Source of the DNA: Enoplolaimus lenunculus
Taxonomy: Eukaryota > Nematoda > Enoplea > Enoplida > Thoracostomopsidae
Direction of reading: 5' to 3'
NCBI GenBank assembly: GCA_030248215.1
Contig: JASANG010003810.1
Coordinates: 434,001 to 498,000, forward strand
Length of the DNA stretch: 64,000 nt
Part shown: positions 11,901 to 26,649 of the stretch, piece by piece
Position numbering within the stretch: position 1 is the stretch's first letter
Layout: each line of letters opens with the position of its first letter
Notes under the pieces: generated by a model
Seen by the model: the letters and a program-made list of their open reading frames with translations, nothing else
The model's database searches: none
What the model was told of the DNA's origin: nothing
Made by a program: the position numbers and the translations under genes

Positions 11901-14900
11901 GACCTGGAATTTTTTGAGGCGGATATTCGGCACAATGTGATTTTATATTACGCTGAGTACTCATAATTTTTTAATAGCGTTACAAATACCGGTAGTAACT
12001 AGTACAATTCAATAATGAACTGAAAAAAGCACAATTATATAAAGACCGTTTCAGGGAATACAGCATTCGAAAGTACCTTGCAGCAACAAGTTCAACCCGC
12101 CTGAGCCTTATCATAAACTGAAGCTGTGACTAATATATGTTAATCACAATTTCAATTATAGATTATCTATATTTTATAAAATTGTGCTTCTTTCAACTTC
12201 TGGTAAAGTTGTCAGTAATATTAGTTAAAATTATTGTTATTAGCGTTTGCGGGGAATTTTTGACATGTTGAGCGATGAGTAATCTTCAATTGAGTTGGAA
12301 ACACGATCTAGAATAAAAAATGGTCCAAAAAGTCGGCTTGCAAAATTTTAAGCCTGCCCTCCAGGACCCCCCAGATCATCTGCCCCCCCCCCCCAGGAAA
12401 ACTGCCCCCCAGCAAAATTAGCTGCTCCCCAGGAAACGCCCACCGGCGGAAATTTTCAAGCTGTGGAGAAACCAGAATGGTACAGCTAAGAATGGTTTAA
12501 CACTGTTGATTTCCAGGTGACTTTTTGTGTTCACAAGTTTTGAGAAATTTTCTTATTTGGTAACACAAAAACCACATTCAAAATTTTTATAAAACATAAT
12601 TTCCCTTCTAGAAATCCTGGCTAAGCCCATGCTAGACACTAACAACACCGATGAACACCATAAAAAGAAAACATACTGATATCCAGCTCTCTAAACTACT
12701 CGGATTTATAAACCTTAAACCAAAACCTCTCATCTTTGCAGCCAAATAGTACTTTCTACAAATTCCTAAATTTTCTTTAAAGAACTAGCTTGTAGCGTGC
12801 CATTCTCATCTAATTCTTCCGGTTCATTGTTTTCGCTTCCATCATGTGTTTCTGTTTCAGATCCGCTTGTTTCATTTTTCTTCGAAGATCGATGCATGGA
12901 AACCCTCGGCTCATTGCGCTTCTTACTCGCTAAAATACCGACAAAATGTAGCATATAGTCCAGATCGTGGCTTAAAATGTACAATTATAAATTTGTGGTG
13001 CCTAGTAATTTTAGACCGGATATCAGTGTTTACCGGCTATTAAAGCGAAGCCGTATATGCCATGCACAATTAAAATTAAACTGTTTAAAAATTAACTTTG
13101 AAATGAAATTGTATATGTAATAGTGTACATCCAGCTTACTTGATCTGACAACCACATTTTTGACCTTGCCACCACTACGAGAGCCCTTTTGTGGTTGGCC
13201 CGCTGACCGACTATTTCGTTTCTGACCGGTAACTGTGTCTTTCTTTGCCGCTGCATGAGCACAACGCGCTGCAAGAATACCACCCGCAGATAACGGTTTC
13301 ATGGCACCTGTGAAAATTTAATTCAAACATAAACTAGTACATAGACATTTGCGTACAAAGCGGTGCACATTGGCCTGGACCGAAACTTTCACAACTTTTG
13401 GACGGTAAACAAATGCTATTAACAAGAATGCATAATACAAAAGTGTGCAACTCTTGGGGTTCCACATGGTACAAAATGTATCACCGGGCGTTGCGTTTTT
13501 GGCCGACCCCTCCTTGTTTAGTGGGGTCGTCACATGTAATAACCCTAAATTAAACTAGAAGCAGACCACTTTTCTTACCGGATAATAAAGTGTCATGGTT
13601 CGCACAGGTTGTACCCCCTCTCTAAATAAGGGGGTGGGGGTGGGCCAAAAACGTAACGCATGCCGTGTACATTGTTTTCTACACCGAATGCACCTAGTTG
13701 CATGCTCTTGTTGAAGTATGCATCATCCACTCTTGCTATTAATAATAATCGCTTTTGAAGTTTGCCAAGCCGACAAGAACTCTGGCTTGAAAATTTATTA
13801 CGAAAATTAGCGAAGTACTCGAGGGGACCACCTGAGATTAAGTCCTGCATTTGGCCCTGTACAGGCATGTTATTTTGTTAAATCGAAAACTTGCCTTACA
13901 ATACAGAAGCTACACATAAAATTTGATAAAATACAAATCCTCGGCCACTCATACTATGCTCATTACACCGAAATGATGTTAGGTTAGGCTGCTAGCTACT
14001 GAAAGGCATCCAACTCACAACTATGTGGGATACGCAATAAGATAAAAAAAGAAAATCACTTACCTTGCGGATGATGCGTTTGTTTGCGGCGTTTTTCTTC
14101 ATCTATCAGCACTTCCGGCATGTACAACTTTGTGTTATTCGTCCGTTCATTAACTGCAGTAAAGAATCGTTTTGACAACATTGGACGCGTGTTGTACGGC
14201 TTCAATGTGAAATTGTGGACACGATGCGCAATCAGCGTCATTGCAATATCACACAAAGTCCACATTTTCTAAAATACAGACCAGGGATCGTTCAAATATT
14301 AATTTTGCCAGGCTACTGGAACCGGAGCTGGATGGTAAATTTTTTGCCGGCACCGGATATTAACCATATAAAGCATTTCAATTTGCGCATCATTGATAGT
14401 AGTATTTGAGTCGTGGAAAAATAGTTGTTTACTAAATTAAAATCCATTTTGGCTCAGATGTTTCATTTTACTTCAGTGTCAAAAACTTATGCTTTTTGAT
14501 TTGCCGGGATATGCAGTCGTAGCAAAATGCGTAGCATTTCCATATTTACAAAGCAGTTTTGAGCGATTAGGAACCAAAACACCAAACATCCCGTAGGTTT
14601 ATACCGGATATGGGAACCGCACACGCATGTCAGTTTTTTGCCGGATATTAGATCGAACCAGCAAGCTAAAGAGAGTGATCACCGCAAAAATGCCAGATTT
14701 TCGGCTGGGACCAGATAGTAAAACACGACTGCTGCCATGATATAGTTCATGCAATGCCAAAATTACGGAAAATATAAAATTTACAATAACTGCGCTTCTT
14801 TTTCAATATATTTCCATCGAAAGCCGTAAAACATTCAAAATGATGTTTTTCACACCCATTAATTTATGGCTATGAAAACATGAAAACGTACCAACGTTGC

Positions 14901-17900
14901 TTCGTCATCATCTGGATCTTGTGCGTCACGGGTCTGTTTAATGCTTTGAAACAATTTGTACAAAAACTGAAACGACACCGCGTTTTGCTGTTTGGCGTGC
15001 ATAAACGGCTCCATTATGAACCATAGACATCTGAAGCAATAACACATTTTCCAAAGATATGCAAAGTATTACAAAACCAAGAGAACATAATTTATATCAA
15101 ATTGTACAAAAACAATCATCTGCCACTGTAATCTATGCATTTATGTATTTATATAAAATAGTTTATTCACAATTTACCGTCACAAACAGCAAACAAACAA
15201 ACAAACAAACAAACAAACAAAAAACAAACAAACAAACAAAACAATCTTACTCCCGTAAAGTTCGCAACATTTCCAAATCAGTATGTGACTCCAGATTTGG
15301 ATGATGCGCCAGTAAATGCACGGTGTAGCACAACACAAACTCTGGCGTGCATTCATTTATTTGAGCTACAATACAAATAATAAGAAATCATAACTACAAT
15401 AATTATAAATTTCGAAACTAAAACTTTCGAACATTTTAATTTCCCAAACTTAAACAAATTTAGAAGGAATTAAATCCGTGACAAATTCCATATTCTCCAA
15501 ACCAGTAGCTGGTAGGCTAAACTTTAGCAACGCTCAACACCGATCACGTTAGGTTGAAAATATCTGCATATCCAAGTGTTCACAGAAACACTACATCAAC
15601 TCGACATCACTTATATTTCCCTGTTAAAATGTCATTGCTAAACAATTACTTTTTATGACATAAAATTTTTCAGGAGACCTAGAGTAATATTTTAACATAG
15701 GTATGATGGCAAGTTCTGCGGATGACTTCGAATCCCCGGTAGAGCATCAGATTTACAGCCAAGAAACAGAACTGAGGGAACGCGCCGCTGACTACTCAAG
15801 GCAACAAAAATTGCTCGACAGGCAGATCCGAAATTTTAAACAACAAAGAGAAATCATATCAAAAAGCTTAAGCAATAAAAACTAACGGCGAGTACCGTTG
15901 ATTTAGATTACAATGAAGAATGCTGTACCACAGAACGTAAAAATCATTTTGAAACATGTTGGATAAATTGCAAACTTAGGTTGTTTCAATTACCACTGGG
16001 TCGGTACACAAACTTCATTGCTTTACAGAAATTCTTTTAAATCATTTCTCAATGTTTTAGAAACTTTTTACAAAAGTCAAAATTAATGCAGCTACTACAT
16101 TCATGAAAAACAGCTACTGCTTTCCAGTGATATTTATTCTACTTCCAGCCTCTCATAGACCAACCTGGCGAAACCACGTTTCGTTTTAAAAACTCGCGAC
16201 GCCGACTGTTATTTTGCACAATTTTGCTTTTAATATCTCTCAAAAACGCGACAATATCTTGTGGAACTGGCGCAGACGATGGCCGATCTGAGTGTGTTTT
16301 AAGTAGCATCGCAAGCGAAAAGTATGACATATACTCGATGGGAATACGAATTTGTACGAGCAATTTGTGAAGTTTTGCTGCAAATTTAGTTCGCACACCG
16401 CGACACTCGTCCTAGAAATAAAGGTGAGTAAAGTATATTTAAATAAAAAACAACAATAACAACAACAAAAAGTTTTATGTTCTTTGTCCTCCAAAGGGAG
16501 TAAGATAGTTTGTTAAGCATACTTAAATGCTTATTGAAACCAGTTTGTTTCGTCATTTAGTGAGTCGGACACAAGATACTGAGGCTTATGCATAGTCCCA
16601 TAACTTGCGTACGACACATAATTTTCAGACCTGAAGTACCAGTCGAAGAAAGTGACCGGTACATACATGGTATGCACACTTTTGTTGGAGGAGCATTAGT
16701 TTAACCCGTTAATATCAACCGCACAGGAACTGACCACAATGAGATATCCCAGCGTTTGGAATTGCTGTAACGAAACTAGACGCGCAAACGTAGTTAAAGT
16801 GACCAGCCTCAGTATATAACATCCTGCATATACGCGCAATGTTGCCATTTCCGACGGTCTAAAAACAGTTTATCAGTAAGTCCATAACAATGAACAATGC
16901 AAACAGCACCAGATAAATTTAAACCATAAGCTTTTTATTTTCTACTGCGCCTTTCAACCGATTTGAAGATAATTTTAGCAAATTTAAAAGCTAGCAATGA
17001 TTGACCAAACATGACTGCCGCTTTGCGAATAGTATGATTCGAATATACTGGGTGCAACCGGAATTCCGGTTCCGGTTCCGGCAATTTTTCACCTTCCGGT
17101 TCCGGTTCCGGTAAATTTTTACCGGATTTAAAAATTCCGGTATTATAATTTGGCCGTTTTCTTAACTTTGCTAATTTTTAAGAATCTTTTTTGACAGCCA
17201 CTTGTACTCCGAATATAAGCCATTGATGGTGGATTTCACTTCAGTCGATGATGAAAATCTAAAATACAACAAATAAAATAAATACCTATGTTCGACTAAG
17301 GTTATTTCACAAATAATAGAGCAAAAAATAAGATTAAAATGAAATTTTTGGTGAAATGCATTTTTCATTTTCCGGTTCCGGTTCCGGTTCCGGTAAAATT
17401 TTCAAATTCCGGTTCCGGTAAATTGTAATTCCGGTTGCACCCTGACGCCAACCTTAACTAACTTCTGCAGGAACAAGAACCGTTCAGATCGGAATTGCAT
17501 AAAAAGACAAGAATCGCTGTACAATTAAAACATTCCATTTAACGGAAGATATCAGGTAGGTTTATACTAGATTTCGAAACCGGAGCCGGACAGTAACATG
17601 TAGCACACAATCAACATAAATGTCACAAACAGTATACAGCAAAACTACAAAATGCCTCTTTCACTTACACAATATTGCCCTGATTCATCAAATCTCCTCT
17701 GTTTTGAACAATGCGACAAAATAAATTGATTGTTTTCGTAGCGAATCCTTGTTCGTCACTTTTGACGCCGAGCAAATATCGCACCATGAATTTCATACCC
17801 GCAAGCTATAAACAAAACAATCTTACTGTAAGTTTTGATTATATCAACCACTTTCGACTAGGGATGTGCCGAAAAATCGGCATCGTTAACATTAACCCCT

Positions 17901-20900
17901 AATGTGGCACAACAAAAATTGCCGACTGTTTACCGATAGTTTTGCACCAAGCATCAAGTTAAATGTATTAATTTCACTTGCCGGCGCATATTTAATAGGA
18001 ATCAACCGGATATCGGCTTCGGTTCCGGCAAAAAATCTACATCCCATTCCATTCTTATAACCTGCCTGATATTTGTTGTGAAAATCTTCAAAAAATTAGC
18101 TTATTTTTATTGTATTTTGCAAGTTTATGTTAACCGTGCTAATTAGCAATTAGTAACTACCAGTTCTTTGACCACTTATTAAATTTGGCATAGGAGTTGA
18201 TAATCGACAAAATTTTAGTATCGGCATATCGCTACTTTCAAACCACATCAAACCCTCAAATAATAATTTAGAACCAGGTCATACCAGATACCTTAATCTA
18301 CCGTAATTATCTGAAACGACTAACCAATTATTGACTGACAAACACCATGTAAATTTTTTAAACTACATTGTTACACAATGAAATAGCCAAATTTTCAGTC
18401 ATTCCCCTAACCTCGTAGACATCTTTCCAGTTTCCTCCCTCAAAGCTACACTAACAAACGTTACCTTCAGTCTAGACAGCTTCGATAACCGATTCTTTGG
18501 CACAATTTTGTCCTCTGAGACGTCTTGCGCTTCGTAATCATCTTGATTGGGCTGTAAAACTTAAAGAGCCTGTAATAAAGTTGATTGATTGATTGATGCA
18601 AATGCATGGCGTTGCGCGACATACTTCAAAACAATCCAGCGCTTGCAAAACTTGGGTCTACTAAATGGACGTATTCGTCTGACAATTTGCACAAAGTCCA
18701 TCGTGCAAACGGTTTACAAACAGAAGGTCCATCCAATGCGTAACCCCGAATCATCAGTCGATTATTAAAATAATCGAAATAAAGAAAACTCGCCATGCTT
18801 GCTCTGTATATTCTTTTCTACTCAAAATATACCCAGCAACATATATTGTCTTAAGAGCATTACCCATGAAAGACGTAGGAACCGGAATTTTAACAATTTT
18901 GTAGCAAATGATGAAAAATAAGCTTAAAAATAAAAAATAAGCGTACAAACGTTCGCGGAATCTCAGTTTCTTTCCATAATTTGTGTTTCATCTGCTCAGT
19001 CCTCATATTTTAAAGTGTTCCAGTCATGACTTGTAAAACATAAAAAACAGTCTACAGAAATGGCTAAACAGTAAATAAACAACAAAATTTTATTTAAAAT
19101 TATAGTCAATTAGTAGGAATTCGGTGCTGCAACATATTTTGCAATCCCTGTTTCGGTTCCTGCTCCGTGTGAAATGTAGTCTTTTGTTGCAACCCGGTCA
19201 TCTACTCTTCGTAAAACTTACATCACCGTCTTGCATCAAAATGTGCTTGACTACAAAAATTGTCAAATGCTGCATATCTCCTGGACAAATGGTTGCGTCC
19301 AACAACGCGATCATACTTAGCGTTGTCCACGACGTTAAAGCGTCTTCATGATCTGGTGTATGAGTTTTCGCGCAATGCTGAAATTGAAACCGAAACACAA
19401 ATTGAACTGTTGTCGGCCTTGTACCTTTTCAGATGATAACGCTAATCAATACGCTAATCAATAACGTCATCAGAGCGTATCCGCCTCTTGTCGTCGTACA
19501 CTTTCCCACGTCATCATACGCAAAGTTTCGGTTTAGCCTTAGACAAGCCTTTTCCGAACCCTAAGTTTGAGCATAATTCTATTATTGTAATGGGAACAAA
19601 ATGTTCAGGAGCCGTATTATTGTAAGGTAACAGTGGCATCAAGTATAGCAACGTATGAACAAAACGTAACAACAGGGACTTTAGATTCTACACAGTACTG
19701 ACTCTGGCAAATTCTGCTGGATTTGGTGAAAACGAGAGCCTGAGACCAAAGCCAGGCAAATTTCGTTAATTTCTCATACCAGGATCGTTGCGTAAATCAA
19801 AACGCTATTCTTTAAAAATTTATCAGCCCGCAACGAAGCGCTTTAAATTGATTAAGTATTATTCTGTTGATATTTTACTTCTTTAGAAAAACTTTTCTGT
19901 CAGAAAAAATACACGCCAAACTAGAATATTCATCCAGATTATTGAAACCGAATCACAAAATTGTCAAGCCGCATCATAAAATAGCTAGCAGTCGCAGTTG
20001 AAGTGAAATTGTTAAAACTCACCTCGATCAAATGCCCAAAAATAACTTCTTTCTTGCTCGCAAAAATCTTGTTTACACAGCGTACAGCGTGTTTCGCTTG
20101 CTTTGCCGTTCCAATTTTCGCCAGTGTATTCAATTCTTGTGCTAACGATCTAAAAACAAAAAAAAATACGAATACACAAGTTTCAAATATCGCCAAAAAC
20201 GCTAAATAATTTAAAGTGTTGAGTATGGGGCAAATTTTTTACTATTGTAAATCTATATAGCTACATGTGCCGCTGACAACATGCAAATGCTGATATTTGT
20301 CACTAGCACTAACACCCAGGGATTGACCGGATATCCGGTTCCGGTTAAATATCTGGTAAAACCGACATCCTCCGTGTTTGGCTTCATTATCTGGCAAAAA
20401 ACCTACCGGACATCGCATATTTGCAGTTGCAGTTATGAATAACACAAAACATCTGTCTAGATGTAGAAATACTACACATTTTGTTTCTATTGCATTTCCC
20501 AACAAGTCAAGAAGCTTAAAATTTTTTACACTGAAACAAATTTGGCCCATGTCAACTTTCCAGCCAACCCAAATTGCTTACCGTCCCAGCTGTAAACTGA
20601 TAGTGTTTGTGGTGAAAGTTTGGGATTTCGGGGGTTTTGTTAATTAAGCAGTATTCATCGCAACCAATTTCAGATTTGTAAATACATTTCAGGGAAGAGA
20701 GTAAATCAATAACAAGGACCCTCAATGTTTACTTCAAAAGCTATGCGGCATTCAGAGCAACACAAAAACGTTAGGGTTATATTAAGCTTGATTTTTGTGC
20801 GACAGTTACCACTTACCCCAACAATGGACATAAATTTTTATCATGGTGCGACCGGATATCCGCTTCCGGTTTATTATCCGGCAAAAACTGATATCCGTAT

Positions 20901-23900
20901 CCGGTTTCGGTATCCGGTATAAATCTGCCGGATACCGGATATTAACGGTTGTGGTGGTGAATATCATAAAATTGCTTTTTACAAGTGTGCGTCTTTAATA
21001 TCTAGCTGCGATTACTAGAGTTGCAACACTTAAAAATAAATACCCGGACCCGGATTTTTCTGAAAGAAAAGCCCGGACCCGGAATTTTTAACAATGCAAA
21101 CCCGGAATTTTTAAGAATGCTAACCCGGACCCGGATTTATTTTCGGAACAAACCCGGGCCCGGAATTTTTATTACTTAAAAACTAAACATGATCCTAATT
21201 TTTTAAAGATAGGAAAGAATTTCTGTCTTCATCTATTTCGAACAGCTCAGTATTTAAAATATTAATGGGCAGTATGCAATGCGAAGTGACTAATGTCATT
21301 CACAAAAATTTATTTTAAGTAAATCATAAAACAATGCACTATCCTTGCTAAGGATGTGCCGATACCAAAGTTTTTCCCGGTGCCGATATCATTTTGAAGA
21401 TATACCGATGCCGATACCTATTCCAAGTTTAATACACAATGTTTAAAGAACAGATAGGATACATTACAACTGCAAGGACTCAAGTCCTAACAACTATAAA
21501 AGATCATAATTTTATAGAATGGCGCTTTTAATTAATTTTTTCAAGGACAAAAGCAAGAGAAATAACAGTTTCCCTGAATTTAAGTTTAACCCAGATACTA
21601 CGCAGCACAACAAGCTGATCATATTGCATTCAGATGTTTAAACAGGAAATAGCTTCAGCCTAGGTAATGGGTCATCCACGATATAACGCTCGCGTAGCCC
21701 GTTTGTACAGGGGCAACCATACATCACATGGAAATATAAAAAATTTTATTCGCATCTGTTCGTCGCATTGCTTCCAAATGAATTTCTGTTTATACATAGT
21801 TGAAGGACTGTTTGATTTGCTACGAGATTACATTAAGCAATTTTGGGTGAGTGATAGAAACCTGACCAATGGCGGATCCATGGGGGGCCACCCGGGCCGT
21901 GCATCCCCAACAGCATCACGACAAAAATTATATAGAATGTCAATTGCTGTTCTGCGCTGTTTATTTCTCTGTTTTATACACAATAGTATAAGCAGCTTTT
22001 AATAAGCTGCCCTGTTATTTTAGTGCAGTCTCGCATGATTCGATGTTTTGTCATCACTAAAGCAGGTTGGCACCGAACCAATAATATCACTAATTCCGAA
22101 CCTTGATTCTGAAATTGTTTTCAGATACATAAAAGTACATTTATATATTCTATAAAATCAACAGTGACCAATGCCAACAGTACAAGCCAAAAAATATGCA
22201 GGTAATTCATTGAAGATAAATTGAAGTCCGTAACCGCGAATGCTAAAACATTTTACGAAAATACCACACGGTTCTAACTCATTCAAAAACAGAAACAGAT
22301 GTTGCTGAAGCTGACTGGATTTTGCTTTTTCAAAAATGAATTGGCTTTCGAATCCAAGCCTTGTGTCCGTTTGAAACCAAATCCGAACTTATCTTGCCAC
22401 CCTGTTGTTTTGATCTAAATTGTGTTGATACGTTAGTTTTATTTGTGATTATGGCAATAGTTCGTGGTTTGTGTGTGGGTCAAAAATAAGTTTATTACCT
22501 GTGACATTTTGGCCCCCCTCCCTCATTTTGAGATCCTGGATCCGTCACTGAACCTGACCTAAGTCAGTTGACATACGTGTTCCGCGAAGCTATAGCTAGA
22601 GCCTAATATAGCATTTTTCACAGGTTCCTGGACGTTGAAGCAATCGTTAACCAAGCAATCGTTGACTTAGGCGATAGATACTAAACTTACGTTAAATGTC
22701 AAATTACTAACTTAAAATGAGACATGACATGTCTCTGTATCCCGACCATTCCAACCGTTCCTAATTGAGCATTCGTAATCGTAACTCAAGTATATCTGCT
22801 TACGTTAACTTACTCAACAAAGGTGAAACCTGTTGACCAACTTTCTCCTTCTGCAGCTTGCTTTTACATACGACATGCAATAGTTGTGTTAAGACACACG
22901 TTGGGTGTGTTTTGTTTCTAATGTATGCGTAAGTGTTTCACACAGTTAGTGTTGATTGTGCAAAATCTATTTTTGGTACGATACTGTTACTATTCACAAT
23001 GTAGGCGTGGGATGTAAATAAAATCACTAAGCTAATCTTGTTCCGGTTATTTTGTCCCGGTATTTTTGCAATACCCGGACCCGGAATAATTTGTTATGAA
23101 AACCCGGACCCGGACCAGGAATTTTTCGGCAAAAATACCCGGAATAACTGGAATACCCGGACCAGGATGCGACTCTAGCGAATACATTTCTGGGCAAGTC
23201 AAGAAGTTCAAGTTTCGATACGTTTTAGCTTATTCTAACTTAAGCGAGCGAGAGTTAAACGCTTTTTTGTATATTTCAGTATATCAGGAGCAGCAATTAT
23301 AAAGTTTGTAACAGACGAAAACCTTGAGCGCGCTAAAAATACAGTGGAAAAACAAATTATTTTAACATAAACAATATCCGGTTCCTGTTCCGGTAAAAAA
23401 TTCAATATCCATATCTGGTTCCGGTGTCCGGCAAATTAATATCCTATCTGATCGCACCATGATTTTTGTATAGCATTTTTTGTGACAAGTCCTGGTATAA
23501 TAATGTTATGTTAATGCTTAAGAAAACGTCAAGAGTGTCAGGGTAAGGGTAGCCTAAACTTATTTTAGTTTCATATGATTAAAATGAATGCCACAATTTT
23601 CTGAGGGTCGTCAAACAAGTTATTTAATTTCATTAACCTTCTACTGATTTAATCAAATTTGATAAATAGAACCGGGACAGCTTTTAATCATAATTTTTGG
23701 TTAACCTGTCACGACAACATTAAAGCATACATTTTTGCTCGCAAGGACGACATCCGAAAGAGCTTTGGAGGTTTTGAAAGACCCTTAGACTTCGGCTTAG
23801 GCTTAGGATTCGGGGTAGGCTTTAGGCTTAAGATCTGAGGTAGGCTTAGACATAACCTTTGATGTGGCCATTGGTTTCGACTTTAATTCAAACCCAACTT

Positions 23901-26616
23901 TGCCTTAGGCATACACGTGCGATCACTGTCATATATAGTACTCAACCCAATGCCTCAATCCATGCCGCTGATAGTATTCCCAAAGTGTAATGTTGATTTT
24001 AAAATCTGATGTTTGTTCTTTCAATAGAACATTCCACTATTTTAAAAAAAATGTAAACCTACCCACAACCAGTTAGTGTACACCGTACGACAAAACTCAA
24101 AACCAAGCACACAAGCTCAACGACCATCAACGCATCTTGCCAATTAATCTGATTTGAATTTCAACAATTGATTCAAAGATTAAGCAAAGTATGCGTAACT
24201 GCCGATTCATATTTTCCGCAACTGTTTGGATTTAGGAGACCACACTGTAATAATAATAATTATTCCGCCACTGTTTTGCATTTACCGACATCGACGAACT
24301 CTTTTTACACTTCCCGACATCGACGAACTCTTTTACACTTCCCGACATCGACGAACTCTTTTACACTTCCCGACATCGACGAACTCTTTTACACTTCCCG
24401 ACATCGACGAACTCTTTTACACTTCCCGACATCGACGAACTCTTTTACACTTCCCGACATCGACGAACTCTTTTACACTTCCCGACATCGACGAACTCTT
24501 TTACACTTCCCGACATCGACGAACTTTTTTACACTTCCCGACATCGACGAACTCTTTTACACTTCCCGACATCGACTAACTCTTTTACACTTCCCGACAT
24601 CGACGAACTCTTTTACACTTCCCGACATCGACGACTATGGTTTGGCGTAGGAAACTGCTTATATGCGTCCTAGCAGTTACCTAAGCCTTTTAACTTTAAA
24701 GCATGGGAAAAGTGTACAAAAACGATCAAATACCGTGTCATTTAATTTTACCTGAACACCTACAAGCATATGAAATATACCTAAATTTCGAATTGTGTAC
24801 TGTGTATCACGATGGATACAAAGTTTTTTTACCAAGTAACATTTAGTCAATGATGCCATACACTAGAGTTGCCCCGAATCCAGCACGTTGTTCACCGGGG
24901 CCTAAACCATATGCGAATGCCTTTCTCGAAATCATACTACTATACGATATATATGGGTATGACAAGGGCGTTCCCACGGCGCCGGCAATGCCCCCCCACA
25001 TTTGGCTGGTGCTCCCAGACTCAATCTAAAAGTAAACAATCTTGAATTGTAATTATAGGGGGGGGGGGGGCAAAAATTATTCGGTGCCCCCACATATAAT
25101 TTTCAACGGTCGCAACTGTATAACGAGTCGAAATCAATAAACTCTGAAGACTTCTAAACATTTTCATAAATTCCATAGGCGGCCACCGCATCAGCAACAA
25201 AGAATGGGACGCAAACAAACCGAAGACCATCATGTGGTGGACGATATTTCAATCGAAACGATCACAAACACACACAAACAAGCGATTGTCAATGACGAAC
25301 ACTACGATGATGCGGCAAATACAACCGACGAATCGCAACACAGAATGGAATATCTCCAACAGCTACTTGAAGATAAATATAAACTTGGTAAACGACATAA
25401 CAACCGGATGTAAACATACACAAAAACGGATGCGGAAGCGAAACATAAAAGCTTTAATCAAAATTCACATCGGATGTTGCCGCCAGAATAAGTTATTCAC
25501 ATTCTCTAAAGAAATTCCTCGGTATGCTAAGGGTAGCATTGAAGAAATAGCGTTATTCACCGCCTGCGGTGTTGACAAGTAGGTTATTTCAAACACTGAG
25601 TGTTGTTTACAGAGCAATCTGAACAATATTAAAGTTTCGGCCCGTGTATAGAACAGAGGCGGATCAATTTCCGGCGGGGCTGTAATAGAGTCAGTTTAAG
25701 CTTTAGTCTAACTTTTTTGCTTAAGCTTAGGTTTAGGAATAGGCTCTTCCTTACGCTCGGCCGAAGTTTCAATAGTACACTACCAAACACTGAGTGTTGT
25801 TTACAGGGCAATCTGAACAATATTGAAGTTTCGGCCCGTGTATAGAACAGAGGCGGATCAATTTCCGGCGGGGGTGTAATAGAGTCAGTTTAAGCTTTAG
25901 TCTAACTTTTTTTGCTTAAGCTTAGGTTTAGGAATAGGCTCTTCCTTACGCTGGGCCGAAGTTTCAATAGTACACTACCTAACAAATAGCCGTTCAGCAA
26001 TCAGAAGGGTGCAAACGAATACAAAAACCAGGAAACTCTTGTACACTATCCACATATTTACACTTAGGCTTACGACAAGGTTTAACCATTCCTCAGTTGG
26101 GAAAACGTAAGCCTTTGCCTAAGCATTAACCTAAAATGTGGAAATTGTACTCAAACCAAAAAAACTATACCTCTCGTTACCCAGTCTTTAGACACACTCA
26201 TTTACTGTCGTTCTTCATCGCTCACTCGAGACACACAACACGGCGAACACACACATGTTCCGCCCATCACAAACCAACTTGTACTCTACCATGTCAGCCG
26301 TCTGTTGGACGCCGAAATCAACACAGTGCGTCGTGCAGTATTCCGCCTGCCACCAATCGAAACGATAATAGAAAATTCTACAAGCGCATGCCAAGAACAA
26401 CAACAACAACAAACACAACAACAACAAATGAGTTGCAACGAAAGCTGGTCGTCAAACACTCCATCAAGTTTATTCAGCAACGAAAGTAACACCAGCTTAA
26501 CAACCATAACTACAACAAACAGCAGCAGCAGCAGTGAGACGTCTGTTGCCAGCATCACTGGCGAACGCAACAACCACAACAACAACAACAACACAACCAC
26601 CAACAACAACAACAAC

Positions 26617-26649
<33 letters not shown>

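Larger units (their letters stand above)
21016..23177. mobile_element. Middle element of the nest (CCCGGA type)
   Basis: TAGAGTTGCAACAC at the left, GATGCGACTCTA at the right; 8-bp flanks GCGATTAC and GCGAATAC. The arms repeat AATACCCGGACCCGGA. No transposase is visible. Confidence 0.72.
20842..23461. mobile_element. Outer element of a three-level nest (CCGGATATCC type)
   Basis: CATGGTGCGACCGGATATCC at the left and GATCGCACCATG at the right; 8-bp flanks ATTTTTAT and ATTTTTGT match at 7 of 8. Its interior is split by the element at 21016-23177. Confidence 0.7.

Noticed and set aside
22493-22550. Possible PDS5 exon ending at ACAG|GTAATA
   Set aside because: The sequence is the terminal repeat of the innermost nested MITE, not coding.
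24288-24640. Regular 28-bp repeats resembling a CRISPR array
   Set aside because: The repeats are head to tail with no spacers, in a spliced eukaryotic genome.
24168-24650. Two long overlapping ORFs of 117-160 codons
   Set aside because: They are the 28-bp minisatellite read in different frames; every frame is open by arithmetic.
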